Shown here: in pieces, positions 34,078-45,304 of the stretch
Numbering within the stretch: the first letter of the stretch is position 1
Layout: the number at the start of each line of letters is the position of its first letter
Source of the DNA: Artemia franciscana
Lineage: Eukaryota; Arthropoda; Branchiopoda; Anostraca; Artemiidae
Direction of reading: 5' to 3'
Assembly: GCF_032884065.1 (NCBI RefSeq)
Contig: NC_088873.1
Location: forward strand, 23,859,558 to 23,923,557
Length of the DNA: 64,000 bases
The notes under the pieces: model-generated
Told to the model about the DNA's origin: nothing
Databases searched by the model: none
The model's input: the letters and a program-made list of their open reading frames with translations, nothing else
Position numbers and translations under genes: made by a program

Positions 34078-34745
34078 CCATCAAAATTGACGAGCCTGAG
34101 AAAATTTGCCTTGTTTTGTAAAATTGGGAGAAACACCCCCTAAAAGTCATAGAATATTAACGAAAATCGTACCGTTCAGCGCATCAGAGAACATATTGTA
34201 GAAGTTTCAAGCTCCTATCTACAAAAATGTGGAATTTCGTATTTTTTGCCAGAAGACCGATCACGGGTCCGTGTTTATTTGTTTTCTTTTCCCGGGGGTG
34301 ATCGTATCGACCCAGTGACGGTAGAATGTCGTGAGAGGAATCATTCTAACGGAAACTAAAAATTCTTGTGCCCTTTTTAAGTGACCGAAAAAATTGGAGG
34401 GCACCTAGGGTCCCTCCCACGCTCATTTTTCCCAAAGTCAACAGATCAAAATTTTGGGGACGACATACTCCCCCACAGTCCAAGGGGGAGCGCCTGCGAG
34501 TTGCGAAATTTGACGATTGTTTAAGTATCGTAATGGTTATTGGGAAGTGTACAGACGTTTTCAGGGGGATTTTTTTGGTTGGAAGCGGGATTTGAGGGGA
34601 GGGGGTCACGTGGGAGAATCTTTCCATGGGGGAATTTGTCATGGGGGAAGAAAATTTCCATGAAGGGGGCGCAGAATATTCTAGCAATATTAAAAAAAAA
34701 CAATGACAAAAATAAATATGGAAAAGTTTTTTTCAATTAGGAATG
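34078..34745 (+). repeat. Foldback-family copy, body fragment
   Basis: It begins inside the family consensus (ACGAGCCTGAGAAAATTTGC) and runs through TTTTGCCAGAAGACCGATCA, GAGGGCACCTAGG, TAATGGTTATTGGGAAGTGT and GAAAATTTCCATGAAGGGGG. The head and the terminal hairpins are missing. Confidence 0.85.
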
Positions 34746-36698
34746 GAAAGAAAAACAAAGAATGAATTTATAAGGATGATCAAGGTAAAAATAAGTTTTA
34801 TTTCAACAACGCCATAACGTGATGACAGGAAATTTAGCCCTTCGTCTTGATATTTCAGTTCCATAGCTTTATAAATTTTTCTCAAAGGGAAATTATGTGG
34901 TCGACATGAATGCAGACTCGCAGCTAAATTAAATTTAGCCACTTCCTTTTTTCACATATGCTTGTTGATATTTTTTTGATTTCTCTTTTCTGTAGTACTG
35001 TGGAGCTCATTAAGGAGAAAATCAAATACTAGCATTAAAAATTTTGCCCCTTCCTTCAAAAAAAGGAGTTAATCAAATATTTAAACAACTAAAACTAAAA
35101 TAATTACATGCTAGTTTATTTTCCTTGGTTGGGATTTCTGTAGATTTCATGATTCTTAAATTTCACTTCGTAATATGCACGTATGCGCAAAAAATACCGA
35201 ATAAACTGTTTAAGGGGGAAGTCCTCGCAGCCAGTTTCGCAATTCAGGTCTTTGCGCTCAAGCCAAATTCGATGGATTAGTTCCGGTTCCCAACAAGAAT
35301 TTCTGTAATGTTTGAGCAGAATGGAGTCACAGTCTTGCAGAAACGAAACAATACCTAGCGAAGGAGCCGTAATGTTGTTGGATAAATGCAGCTTGGATAC
35401 TCGTAGACCTTTTCAACCTCAAAACAAAAATTCAACCCCCTCCCAATCTTCAAAAAAGAAAATCCTTGAAATGAGCATGACTAAAATCATTTATTTTGGC
35501 ATCTACTAAAGTCTTTTGCTATGTCATGTTGAAGCTTAATAATTAAGCTACAACAAATTATGCCAGCAATGGCATTGGTGGATCTAGTGAGGGGCCATAC
35601 CCTCCTCCCGCTGGCTCTAAACATGCCCTGGACAAAAAAGTTTGACTAGCAACTGACAATAGACTTGGTAACTAGAATGATTAAATAATTTTAAATAATC
35701 TTGACACAATTCTGAAACAGTCCAAGCTTTATACCAAAATTGCGCGTAACCCGAAACTAGAAAGATAATGAAAAATCGGGAGGGTTAACTTAACGAGTCA
35801 TAAAAAAAATGCTTTCTAGTGAGAAGTTTAACGTAATTTGCTAGTTCGTGGCAGAATATTTACAACAATAATAACAACAAGCATTACTTTATATTCTTCT
35901 TATGATATAAATACAATTCTTTTGATGTCCTTCAATTTTCTGAAAAGAATTTCACTAAGAATTTCACGACAAAAAGTTCTTAACAGACGTTTGGTATTTT
36001 CTTGGATAGGTCTATTGCACCAGTTAGTATAAGAAAAACAAAGGTCCTATGTCAAATTTCGAAGGACATTTTTATGGCCCAAAAAAGAGTGTAAAAGAGG
36101 AAAAATTCAAGGGAATAGTTTTTCTTACCAAGAAAAAAATGTTTTGACCTCCATGGCGCAATAATACTACCTAAAACCACAGATTATTGTGAATCTCAAT
36201 AGATAATCTGTGCTTAAACTATTAGGTTGTCCCTTTGTGGTAAAACATTTTTTGGCAAATTTGAAATAGTCCTGGCACTTTTTGGATCCCTCTCCCGCTA
36301 TTTATGAAATTCCGGCTATTTTCCTGTTGGAGTGTTGATTAGAAGTTTGCACTAAAATTTTTGTATTTGCTAAAATTTAACCCAAACCCCCTTTTAGAAA
36401 TCCTGGATAGATAACTCAGTTAAGCCACACCTGTGAGATCGGACAGTAGTGAACCACTTTGCCAACTCACCCTATTTCTTTCGGGTTTCGCAATCATGAA
36501 TAATACAAATTCATACCATCATTCAGTGACTGAGAAATATACACTAGATGTTTGATACGAGAGAAAATGGGAGGAAGTTTTATACGTACAGAGACTGTAG
36601 TAGACAAATATTTCTGAGGATGAACGTACTGGTTAAATTTATCTACAGTAGTACACATCCAAGTACTTAGTCCTTTCAATTGTTATGTCTTTTTCCAG
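34746..36698 (+). other. DHCR24 intron, 3' part
   Basis: AT-rich intron sequence before exon D. No gene or well-defined repeat recognised. Confidence 0.5.
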
Positions 36699-36876
36699 GT
36701 GTTTCAAGATATTGTTTTACCGATGACAGAACTCGAGCGCCAAATTGACGTGGCGGAAGAGCTTTTCGACACATACCCTATTCTGATATATCCTTGCAGA
36801 ATTTATGACCACGGAGAGAAAACCGGACAGCTTCGACCACCAAGAAAAGACCAGATGTGTCCAGGCACTAATTGGG
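36699..36876 (+). CDS. DHCR24: DHCR24, internal exon D
   Basis: 178 bp, phase 0 in and phase 1 out. The acceptor is TGTCTTTTTCCAG (ends 36698) and the donor GTAAAC (from 36877). It encodes VFQDIVLPMTELERQIDVAE, then TYPILIYPCRI and a lysine/proline-rich piece ending CPGTNWG. The counterpart in vertebrates is VVQDMLVPMKCLQQAL...VYPIWLCPFIL. The final Gly codon is split: G here, GG at the start of exon E. Confidence 0.95.
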
Positions 36877-38176
36877 GTAAACTAAAGATGTTTATTTAAT
36901 CATAAAAATAGATTTTAGCCTAACTTATTACGACATGTTAGCTCAACAAATATCTCCGGCAGAGCTTCCACTTTTTGGGATTTTCCCAAGCCGTGGGGAT
37001 CTCAGTCCTGCACTAGGGGATCTGGGTAAAAATATATATGTTAAATATTTCCATCAAAAAGCATATTATGTAATTATACTCTTATTATTTAGTATCTTGT
37101 TGTTTTGATTTCAAACCTTTGGATTTCTTGCAAGCAAATCTTGGAATATTATTCACTGAGTCCTTGACTTCATTCTATTTTGTGTACTAAATAGAAAAAA
37201 AAAGTAATATTAAGGTCATAATTCAACAACGTGTCAGTAAACAAATAAAGCCAAACAATATTATTCGGTCAAATCTAGGGTCTCTCTTCCGACAGCACTT
37301 TTAATGCTAACCTGATATTTTCAGCTATGTCTGTCTCATTAATTTTGCATGGTATATTAATTGATTATATTGTAAGTAAGTTTTGTTTATTTACAGAATT
37401 CCTGTCGAATTTACTTACTTACTTAACTCCCATCCGGCCGGATTTTCTGTTCTTTTCAAGTTTTGATGTTTCTCCTTACTTCCAGTTGAAAAAACTTGTT
37501 TTTTTTCTTACTTAATACTAACAAAAGGTAAATAAGATTTGATTAGCTTCTGCGTTAACCTACCTGTAGTGACTATGTGGGTGAAGTTCAACAAATATTT
37601 GTGTATTCTTTGCAACCCAATGAATTTATTCTTGCTTTAGATAATTTATTTGCAGGTTTCTGCAACACCTTTGAATTTTTAATTTGAATTAAAAATTTTA
37701 ATTTTTGAAAAATTTTAATTTTTGAATTTGCGAAAAGAATTATTGAACTTACTGAATTAGTTTCCGTATATCGTTTTTCACGGTTTGGTTTGGAAACACT
37801 GGTGAAACTTTTTCTGCACGAAAACTAATCTTTAATATTTTATAATAACCAAAAGAAAAACCATAGAAATCCTGGTTTTCAGGTACGGATACACCTAAGA
37901 TGGAGCCATGTGGCAAAACATGTTTTCATTTTGATGTCCTTAGTATTCATATCATTCGTATCATTTTATCACATAGTATAGTAGTATTCGTATCATTTTG
38001 GAGGTAGTCTTAGTGATATTCGGGTCGTTTCTACCTGCCAAGACTTTGAGGAGCATTTCTTAGTTTCCTCAGAGGTTGGAAAAAAACGCATTGGAACTAA
38101 GCAAAAGACTTATCATGAACAGGCTTTCAAATTAAGTAGGTATTAAGGATAACTATCAAGCTCGATAAAGCTGTAA
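36877..38176 (+). other. DHCR24 intron, 5' part
   Basis: AT-rich, with no recognisable gene. A TTTTAATTTTTGAA direct repeat lies near 37697-37728. Confidence 0.5.
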
Positions 38177-39017
38177 TCAAACAGTTCGTGGTAACGAACC
38201 GTAAGGAGCGACTTGGTAACGTGGTAAGGAGCAACTTGGTTCAATAGTAACCAAAACTCTAAAAAACGGACAATTATAACAATGGTTACATCAAAAGAAT
38301 CGCATTTTAATGCTGATTTTAAATATATAAGTTTCATTAAGTTTAGACTTACTCATCAAAAGTTACAAGAGTTAAAAAGTTAAAAATTACATTTTAATGC
38401 TTATTTTAAATATATAAGTTTCATTAAGTTTAGACTTACTCATCAAAAGTTACCTGAAAATATTTGCCTTATTTTAGAAAATAGGGGGAAACACGCCTTA
38501 AAAGACATAGAATCTTGACGAAAATCACACCATCAGATTCAGCGCATCAGGAGCTCCACAGTAGAAGTTCAAGCTCCTATCTACAAAAATGTGGAATTTT
38601 GCATTTTCAAACAGTTCGTGGTAACGAACTGTAGTAAGGAGCGACCCGGCTCAATAGAAACCAAAACTCTAAAAAATGGAATTTTGATACCAATAGCTAC
38701 ATCAAAAGAATCGCATTTTAATGCTGATTTTAAATATATAAGTTTCATTAAGTTTAGACTTACTCATCAAAAGTTACAAGAGTTAAAAAGTTAAAAATTA
38801 CATTTTAATGCTTATTTTAAATATATAAGTTTCATTAAGTTTAGACTTACTCATCAAAAGTTACCTGAAAATATTTGCCTTATTTTAGAAAATAGGGGGA
38901 AACACGCCTTAAAAGAAATAGAATCTTGACGAAAATCACACCATCAGATTCAGCGCATCAGGAGCTCCACAGTAGAAGTTCAAGCTCCTATCTACAAAAA
39001 TGTGGAATTTTGCATTT
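38177..39017 (+). repeat. Foldback-family heads with 411-bp tandem duplication
   Basis: Family head sequences (TCAAACAGTTCGTGGTAACG) start at 38177, 38607 and 39018. From about 38286 to about 39150 the sequence repeats with an exact 411-bp period. Over the segment compared base by base (from 38341 and from 38752) I found a single difference (AAAGACATAG at 38481 versus AAAGAAATAG at 38892). Identical short open frames at 38591 and 39002 result from this and are not genes. Confidence 0.93.
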
Positions 39018-40720
39018 TCAAACAGTTCGTGGTAACGAACTGTAGTAAGGAGCGACCCGGCTCAATAGAAACCAAAACTCTAAAAAATGGAATTTTGATA
39101 CCAATAGCTACATCAAAAGAATCGCATTTTAATGCTGATTTTAAATATATAAGTTTCATCAAGTTTAGTCTTACGCACCAAATTTGTATGATTTTGGAAA
39201 ATAGGGGGAAACACCCCCTAAAAGTCATAGAATCTTAACGAAAATTACACCATCAGATTCAGCGTATCAGAGAACCCTACTGTAAAAGTTTCAAGCTCCT
39301 ATCTACAAAAATATGGAATTTTGTATTTTTTGCCAGAAGGCAGATCACGGATGCGTGTTTATTTGTTTGTTTTTTGTTTTTTTTTTCCAGGGGTGATCGT
39401 ATCGACCCAGTTGTCCTAGAATGTTGCAAGAGGGCTCATTCTAACGGAAATGAAAAGTTCTAGTGCCCTTTTCAAGTGACCAAAAAAATTGGAGGGCACC
39501 TAGGCCCTCTCCCACGCTAATCATTTTCCCAAAGTCAACGGATCAAAATTCTGAGATAGCCATTTTATTCAGCATAGTCGAAAAACCTTATAACTATGTC
39601 TTTGGGGACGACTTACTCCTCCACAGTCCCCGTGGGAGGGGCTACAAGTTACAAACTTTGACCAGTGCTTACATATAGTAATGGTTATTGGGAAGTGTAC
39701 AGGTGTTTTCAGGAGGATTTTTTGGTTGGGGGGAGGGGTTGAAAAGAGGGGGATATACTGGGGGAGCTTTCCATCGAGGAATTTGTCATGGGGGAAGAAA
39801 ATTTCCATGAAGGGAACGCAGGATTTACTAGCATTATTTAAAAAAAAAACAATGAAAAAATAAATATGAAAAAGGTTTTTTCAGATGGAAGTAAGGAGCA
39901 GCATTAAAACTTAAAACGAACAGAAATTATTACCCATATGAGGGGCTCACCTCCTCCTAATACCTCGCTCTTTACGCTAAAGTATTTTTAGTAATGTCAA
40001 CTATTTATTCTACGGCTTTTGTGATTCAGGGGTCATTCTTAATGAATTGGGCCAAAATTTAAGATTTAGTGTAAAGAGAGAGGTACTGACGAGGGGGTGA
40101 ACCCTCTCATATGTGTAATAAAAACATGAGAATAAAAAATTCTTTACGTAAGCTAGTTTATAAGTTACGTATATCTTTTACTAATAAAAAGATTCGTAAA
40201 AAATTAAAAGTTCTAGTTGCCTTTTTTATTAACCAAAAAATTGGAGGGCAACTAGGCTTCCTCCCCCGCTCTTTTTTTTCAAAATCATTCGATCAAAATT
40301 ATGAGAAAGCCATTTAGCCCCCCCCCCCCCCAAAAAAAAAAATAATATGCAAATTTCGTTATAAATATTTCTCTGCGGAGAGCCAAAATCAAAACATGCA
40401 TTGATTCAAAAATGTTCAGAAATTAAATAAAAAAACAAGTTTTTCAACTGAAAGTAAGGAGCGACATTAAAACTTAAAACGAACAGAAATTACTTCGTAT
40501 ATGAAAGGGGCTGCTTCCTCATCAACGCCGCGCTCTTTACGCCAAAGTTTTTTACTGTTTTAAAAAGAAGAGTTGAGAGAAAGAGTCAAACTTTAGCGTA
40601 AAGAGCGGGGCGCTGATGAGGAAGCAGCCCCTTTCATATACGAAGTAATTTCTGTTCATTTTAAGTTTTAATGTCGCTCCTTACTTTCAGTTGAAAAAAC
40701 TTGTTTTTTTTATTTAATTT
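39018..40720 (+). repeat. Foldback-family element, near full-length (1.7 kb)
   Basis: Best complete copy. It starts with a small perfect hairpin, CAGTTCGTGGTAACGAACTG. The non-coding body follows (CCAGAAGGCAGATCACGGAT at 39331, GAGGGCACCTAGGC at 39493). Next is a first foldback: TATGAGGGGCTCACCTCCTC at 39937 pairs with the GAGGGGGTGAACCCTCTCAT region at 40091. It ends with the long terminal hairpin 40421-40719. No open frame resembles a protein, and there is no poly(A) tail. The mode of movement is unknown. Confidence 0.9.
40421..40719. repeat. Long terminal hairpin of foldback element
   Basis: The arms are about 40421-40551 and 40606-40719. They pair almost fully: TTAAATAAAAAAACAAGTTT with its complement at the right end, then AAGTAAGGAGCGACATTAAA, AACGAACAGAAATTACTTCG and TATGAAAGGGGCTGCTTCCT, each matched in reverse on the other side. 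The loop is about 50 nt (TTTTTTACTGTTTTAAAAAG, then AAGAGTTGAGAGAAAGAGTC). Confidence 0.95.
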
Positions 40721-41839
40721 GCCACAAGACAGATCACGGATGCGTGTTTATTTGTTTGTTTGTTTTTTTTTGTTTGTTTTTTCTCTAGGGGGGATCATAT
40801 CGACCCAGTGATCCTAGAATGTCGTGTGAGGACTCATTCTATCGGAAATTAAAAGTTCTAGTGGCCTTTTTAAGTGACCAAAAAATTTGAGGGCACCTAG
40901 GCCCCCTCCCACGCTCTTGTTTTTCCCAAAGTCACCGGATCAAAATTCTGAGATAGCCATTTTATTCAGCATAGTCGAAAAACCTAACAAATATGTCTTT
41001 GGGGACGACATACTCCCCCACAGTCCCCATGGGAAGGGCTGCAAGTTACAAAATTTGACCAGTGTTTACACATAGTAATGGTTATTGGGAAGTGTATAGA
41101 CACTTTCAGGGGGATTTTTTTAGTTGGGGTAGGGGGCTATGCGGGGGAACTTTCCATGGAGGAATTTTTCATAGGGGAAGAAAATTTCCATGAAGGGGGC
41201 GCAGGATTTCTTAGCATTTTTTTTAAAGAACAATGAAAAAATAAATATGGAAATTTTTTTCAACTGAAATTAAGGAGCAGCATTCAGACTTACAATGAAC
41301 AGAAATTATTACGCATATGAGGGGTTCACCTCCTCCTAATACCTCGCTCTTTACACTAGCGTAATTTTATTAATTTCAATTATTTATTCTACGGCCTTTG
41401 TGATTCAGGGGTCATTCTTAAGAGATTGGGACAAAATTTAAGCTTTACTGTAAAGAGCGAGGTATTGACGAAGGGGTGAAACCCTCATATACGTAATAAA
41501 AACATACGAATATAGAAGTTCGTTACGTAAGTTGATTCGTAAGTTACGTATATTTTTACTAATAAAAACGTTCATAAAAATTAAAAGTTCTAGTTGCCTT
41601 TTTAAATAATAAAAAAATTGGAGGGTAACTAGGCCTACTCCCCCGCTCCTTTTTTCTCGAAATCATCCGATCAAAACTATGAGAAAGCCGTTTAGCCATA
41701 AAAATAAATTAATATGCAAATTTCTTTTTAATTATTCATGTGCGGACAGCCAAAATCAAAACATGCATTAATTCAAAAACGTTCAGAAATTAAATAAATA
41801 AAAAAAATTTTCTAAACTGAAAGTAAGGAGCGATATTAA
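40720..41839 (+). repeat. Tandem second foldback unit (left of piggyBac)
   Basis: Directly after the hairpin end the family consensus restarts mid-body (GCCACAAGACAGATCACGG) and runs to the terminal hairpin, where the piggyBac element interrupts it at TTAA 41836-41839. It resumes at 44458. The junction shows a partial tandem duplication with a period of about 1.39 kb. Confidence 0.88.
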
Positions 41840-44457
41840 CCCTTGACAGGCCACTATAAGAACGAATACCAGGAAAAATCTCCAACGCTTCCCATGTGAT
41901 CTCTAGGTCAGACTATTGACAAAAAACTTTTGTTTGTATGATTTATTTAAAATTGTCAATTTTAGACCATGTTGTAAAAATACAACATTAGCCTTTCAAG
42001 TGTATAAAAAAGGGATCACTTTCACTTGGTGTGAAAAGCTTTTAAACAAATGCTTTTGGCAGTAAGGCACAGTGGAAGGTTAAATTTTTCGCATTCAAAG
42101 GTGGTATATCCTGATTTACACTCTTTGCAGCGGCTCTGCTTGTCAGTCTTTTTTGGCCAGTGATCAAGTCCATCGGCTTGAAAAGATATTGCCGGTCGGA
42201 TTCGGTTGCGACTTCGAATGGGTCTGGGACTTGCTTCGATATCTGCGGATGGTCTACCATGTTTAAGTTGGGGTATCACACGCGCCCAGGCATACAACCC
42301 TGCAACAACTTCAGACCTGAAGGTTCTTCAAGATCTTCGGTTTGTCTCTCCTTAAAGTCAGCACTTTGACGTCTGACCTGAAAAGAAGCCAGCTATTACA
42401 GACTGCTGTGTAATAAACCACCAGAAGATTCTCATATACCATTTTTGTGTCCGAAGATGAGTTCGGCACATCCCCACCAGCATGTCCACTAAATCTACGC
42501 CACCCATATGACGGTTGTACTCATAAACAATGGCTGGCCTTGAAACTTCAACCCTGGATTTATCCTTGATGTTCCAGCGTCTGCACGTATCCTGTGGTGT
42601 TATTCCTGCATACGTTGAAGCCAAACAAACCGAGTTGTTTTCTAACCATTTCACTACAATAAGGCCGGAATGAACGTCAGTCTTGTAATCTGAAGTTTCT
42701 CTCTCTCGTTTCTTCATTTCACCATCTGTGAGGAGCAGGCAGCCCTTCAGTCGTGCTTTGTTCAATGTACCAATGCAAGGGAATCCTTTGATTTTGAGCA
42801 CTCATTAGTTTCAAGCTTGAAAACCAGCTGTCAAAATAAATCTTGTAGTTTATTTTCTCTGGCAAGGTACTTATCAGACGTAAAACTATGTTGCCTTGGA
42901 CTCCAAGATCTGGCTCTATGTCATCTTCAACGTCATCTATCATGTCATCTATGTCAAATAAACTTCAAAATCATGTACAAAACCTGACACACCGGCTCTT
43001 GTGAAGAGTTTTATTCCCCACTTCGTCGGCTCTTTCGGCAGATATTGTCTCAAGTTGCTTCGCTCCTTGAAAGGAATCATTTGCTCGTCAATTGAATGGT
43101 GTTCTTCGGGAGTGACTTCAAGAAACTTGGAACGGATATGACCCAGGACGGGTCGAATCTTTTATAGCTTGTCGAATCCTTGTTCTCCAGGTTTCTTAGC
43201 TTTGCTGTTGTCGTTGAAGTGAAAAAAAACGTTTGATTTTATCAAATTTTGTCGGCCCATCTTGTCGTCAATTTGTGGGTATCTGGTAGCTGCTTCCCAG
43301 GGAACTGTTATCACCCCAAATAATAGAATGATGCTCATGAAAACTTCTAACTCTTCGGAGGTTGCATCCCTCAGTTTGAAGTGCAAAGAGGTTACTTTGT
43401 TCAACTATCAGCTCAAGAAGTTCATCGTCAAAGAATTTTTGGAAGTATTTCAGTGGATTCTCCAATATGCCTGAAATATGGCGAGGTTCTCCTTTCCAAG
43501 ACAGATCAACTTTTTCTATCTCTTCTTTTCTCCAGCCGAATTTCTCTTGGACTTTCGATTTCTTCTTTGATTTTTCAGTACTTGCTGTTCCCGATTGCTG
43601 TTGCTGACTGGAGGGTGGAGTTTCCACTGAGTAATCGTCGCTGGGTTCAGTGTTAGCCTCCACGTCATCCTGTTCCAAAAAGAAGTGGGGATTTTCCAGT
43701 AGAGGCAACAGGTCTTCATCAGGATCATCGATAGGATCTTCTAGAGACAGGAAGTCTGGATCATCGTCATCATCATCGCCAGACAAGTCTGACAACATGT
43801 CTTCTGGAATGTCAAAAATATACTTCAGCGATTCAGCGATGATCAATTCAGCGATTTTGAGCTCGTTTTCTTAGTCTGTCGTAAGATTCCGTCATCTAGA
43901 AAGAAAACAAAAATTATGTAACTTTTAAAATATAATATAGATTATTCCTATGGATACGCTGGTCTATAATAGTAACAACCACAAGCCTAAGACAAACAAT
44001 ATCTTTTGTTTATTATCGCATAAGCATTTTTGGTACGCGTTATTCGTTTCACAATTTTGGGCTACGATCGTCCGATGTTGTATTTTTACAACACGAGGAA
44101 ATGTATCTTGCTACTGATCCAAGTTCTTGCACACTTTGTGAATTTCAACTACAGTAATTCTAAATTTTAAATATTTTATACACATATGACATACAAAGAA
44201 TATCCCACCTTTTCACTTTATTTCCAGTTTCTGGTTTAGGAATTGCCTACCTTTTCATTCGTTTTTCTTATCCTTTGGTTTAGTGACTAACTGCTTAGTC
44301 CAGGCATCACAGAGCAGCTTCCCGAAGGCATCAACCGACGGCAATCTTTCAGCAAAATTGAAAGATGTTGCTAAAAGCAATATTTTTTTACGGCAAGATG
44401 TCAGTCTAAGCTAAAAGAATACAGTGTTGTTTTTCTACAACAGTTGCCTCTATAGGG
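41840..44457 (-). mobile_element. piggyBac element, 2618 bp
   Basis: Flanked by TTAA on both sides (41836-41839 and 44458-44461), the obligatory piggyBac target. The termini are inverted: CCCTTGACAGGCCACT from 41840, and CCCTATAGAGGCAACT on the - strand from 44457 (12 of 16 equal). Subterminal 18-mers TGTTGTAAAAATACAACA (41970-41987) and its exact complement (44076-44093), with a third variant TGTTGTTTTTCTACAACA at 44425-44442, are candidate transposase-binding or hairpin sites. It is inserted in a foldback hairpin arm whose uninterrupted form is visible at 40450-40490. It encodes a broken transposase on the - strand. Confidence 0.95.
42022..43846 (-). pseudogene. piggyBac transposase (broken)
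   Basis: The N-terminus begins at 43846 (MIIAESLKYIFDIPEDMLSD) with an acidic, low-complexity region. The DDE_Tnp_1_7 domain then runs across several frames: SGILENPLKYFQKFFDDELL, LRDATSEELEVFMSIILLFG, SIDEQMIPFKER (first Asp), INYKIYFDSWFSSLKL (second Asp), GTLNKARLKGCLL, and RPAIVYEYNRHMGGVDLVDM (third Asp and the following D). The C-terminus has the cysteine zinc-ribbon CKECKSGYTTFECE...LCLTAKSICLKAFH (42130-42030). All four acidic catalytic positions remain. There are frame changes near 43400, 42950, 42790 and about 42370, and an in-frame stop near 43160. It therefore cannot make transposase, although the intact ends might still be mobilised in trans. The length (about 600 codons) fits the family. 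Confidence 0.93.
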
Positions 44458-44715
44458 TTAAAACTTAAAACGAACAGAAATTACTCCGTATATGAAAGGG
44501 GCTTTTCCTCCTCAACGCCCCGCTCTTTACGCTAAAGGTTTTTACTGTTTTAAAAAGTAGAGTTGAGAGAAAGAGTCAAACGTTAGCGTAAACAGCGGGG
44601 TGTTGACGAGGGAACAGCCCCTTTCATATAAGGTGTAATTTCTGTTCGTTTTATGTTTTTTAATATCGCTCCATACTTTCAGTTAAAAAAAATTTTTTTT
44701 TTATTTAATAGTTTC
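44458..44715 (+). repeat. Foldback unit continued (right of piggyBac)
   Basis: It resumes the hairpin after TTAA with AACTTAAAACGAACAGAAAT and runs through the loop and right arm to TTTTTATTTAATAG. Confidence 0.9.
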
Positions 44716-44999
44716 AAAGAGATAGGGTCAAACATGTTGAAACGAAATTCGGAGCTTTGAACTTTTTTGCTGCTTCTGCAAAGTTTGAAATGGTACTGTG
44801 GGAAAAAATAGCCTGAATGAATTTTAACTGCTGAACAACCAATTGTGTTGCAGACACAACTGTCAAGAACTTTGGAGAATAAAATCCAACTTTCTTATTC
44901 TTGCATTAACTTGGAAAACTCCCAAAACTTACTCAGAGTAGAATATATTTTATTTAAAAAATATATCGATTGTTTTTAATAAAAGCTCAAATATTGCAG

Positions 45000-45304
45000 G
45001 GATGTTTAATGATCTTGGAGTATATGGTGTACCAAGTGCAGTGAAAAGGCGTGAACGTTTTGACGCCGTTGAAGCTTATCGTCGAATGGAGCAATTCACC
45101 CGGGATGTTGGTGGCTATGCCTTTTTATACGCTGACACGTTCATGGACCTTAAAGAGTTCAAACAAATGTTTGACCTCACACTGTATGAACGTGTTCGAA
45201 AGAAGTACAAAGCTATTGGTGCATTTCCACACTTGTACGAGAAGGTGAAGCCTGAAATTGATGTATTTAAAGTGGGAAAAGAATATATAGATCCACTCAG
45301 TTAG
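45000..45304 (+). CDS. DHCR24: DHCR24, terminal coding exon E
   Basis: The acceptor is CAAATATTGCAG (ends 44999). GG completes the split Gly codon, then MFNDLGVYGVPSAVKRRERF, YRRMEQFTRDVGGYAFLYAD, FKQMFDLTLYERVRKKY and AFPHLYEKVKP, ending ...YIDPLS and TAG (45302-45304). It matches the vertebrate C-terminus ([46 protein letters not shown]). With exons A-D this gives about 370 residues of a protein usually about 500 long. No canonical AATAAA is seen in the next 200 bp, so the poly(A) site is not placed. Confidence 0.97.

Noticed and set aside
34346..34687. 113-residue - strand open frame
   Set aside because: Lies wholly in a foldback-family body copy; homologous copies are frame-broken.
37321..37515. 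Additional DHCR24 exon between exons D and E
   Set aside because: Homology joins the end of D (split Gly codon) directly to E in the correct phase; the frame here has no similarity to the family.
38591..39238. Repeated short open frames with the same MEFCIFKQFVV start
   Set aside because: They come from the foldback-family head sequence and its 411-bp duplication and recur wherever that repeat occurs; no protein family.
43381..43874. Plus-strand open frames over the piggyBac 5' region, including a serine run
   Set aside because: Antisense of the acidic D/E-rich N-terminus of the transposase.
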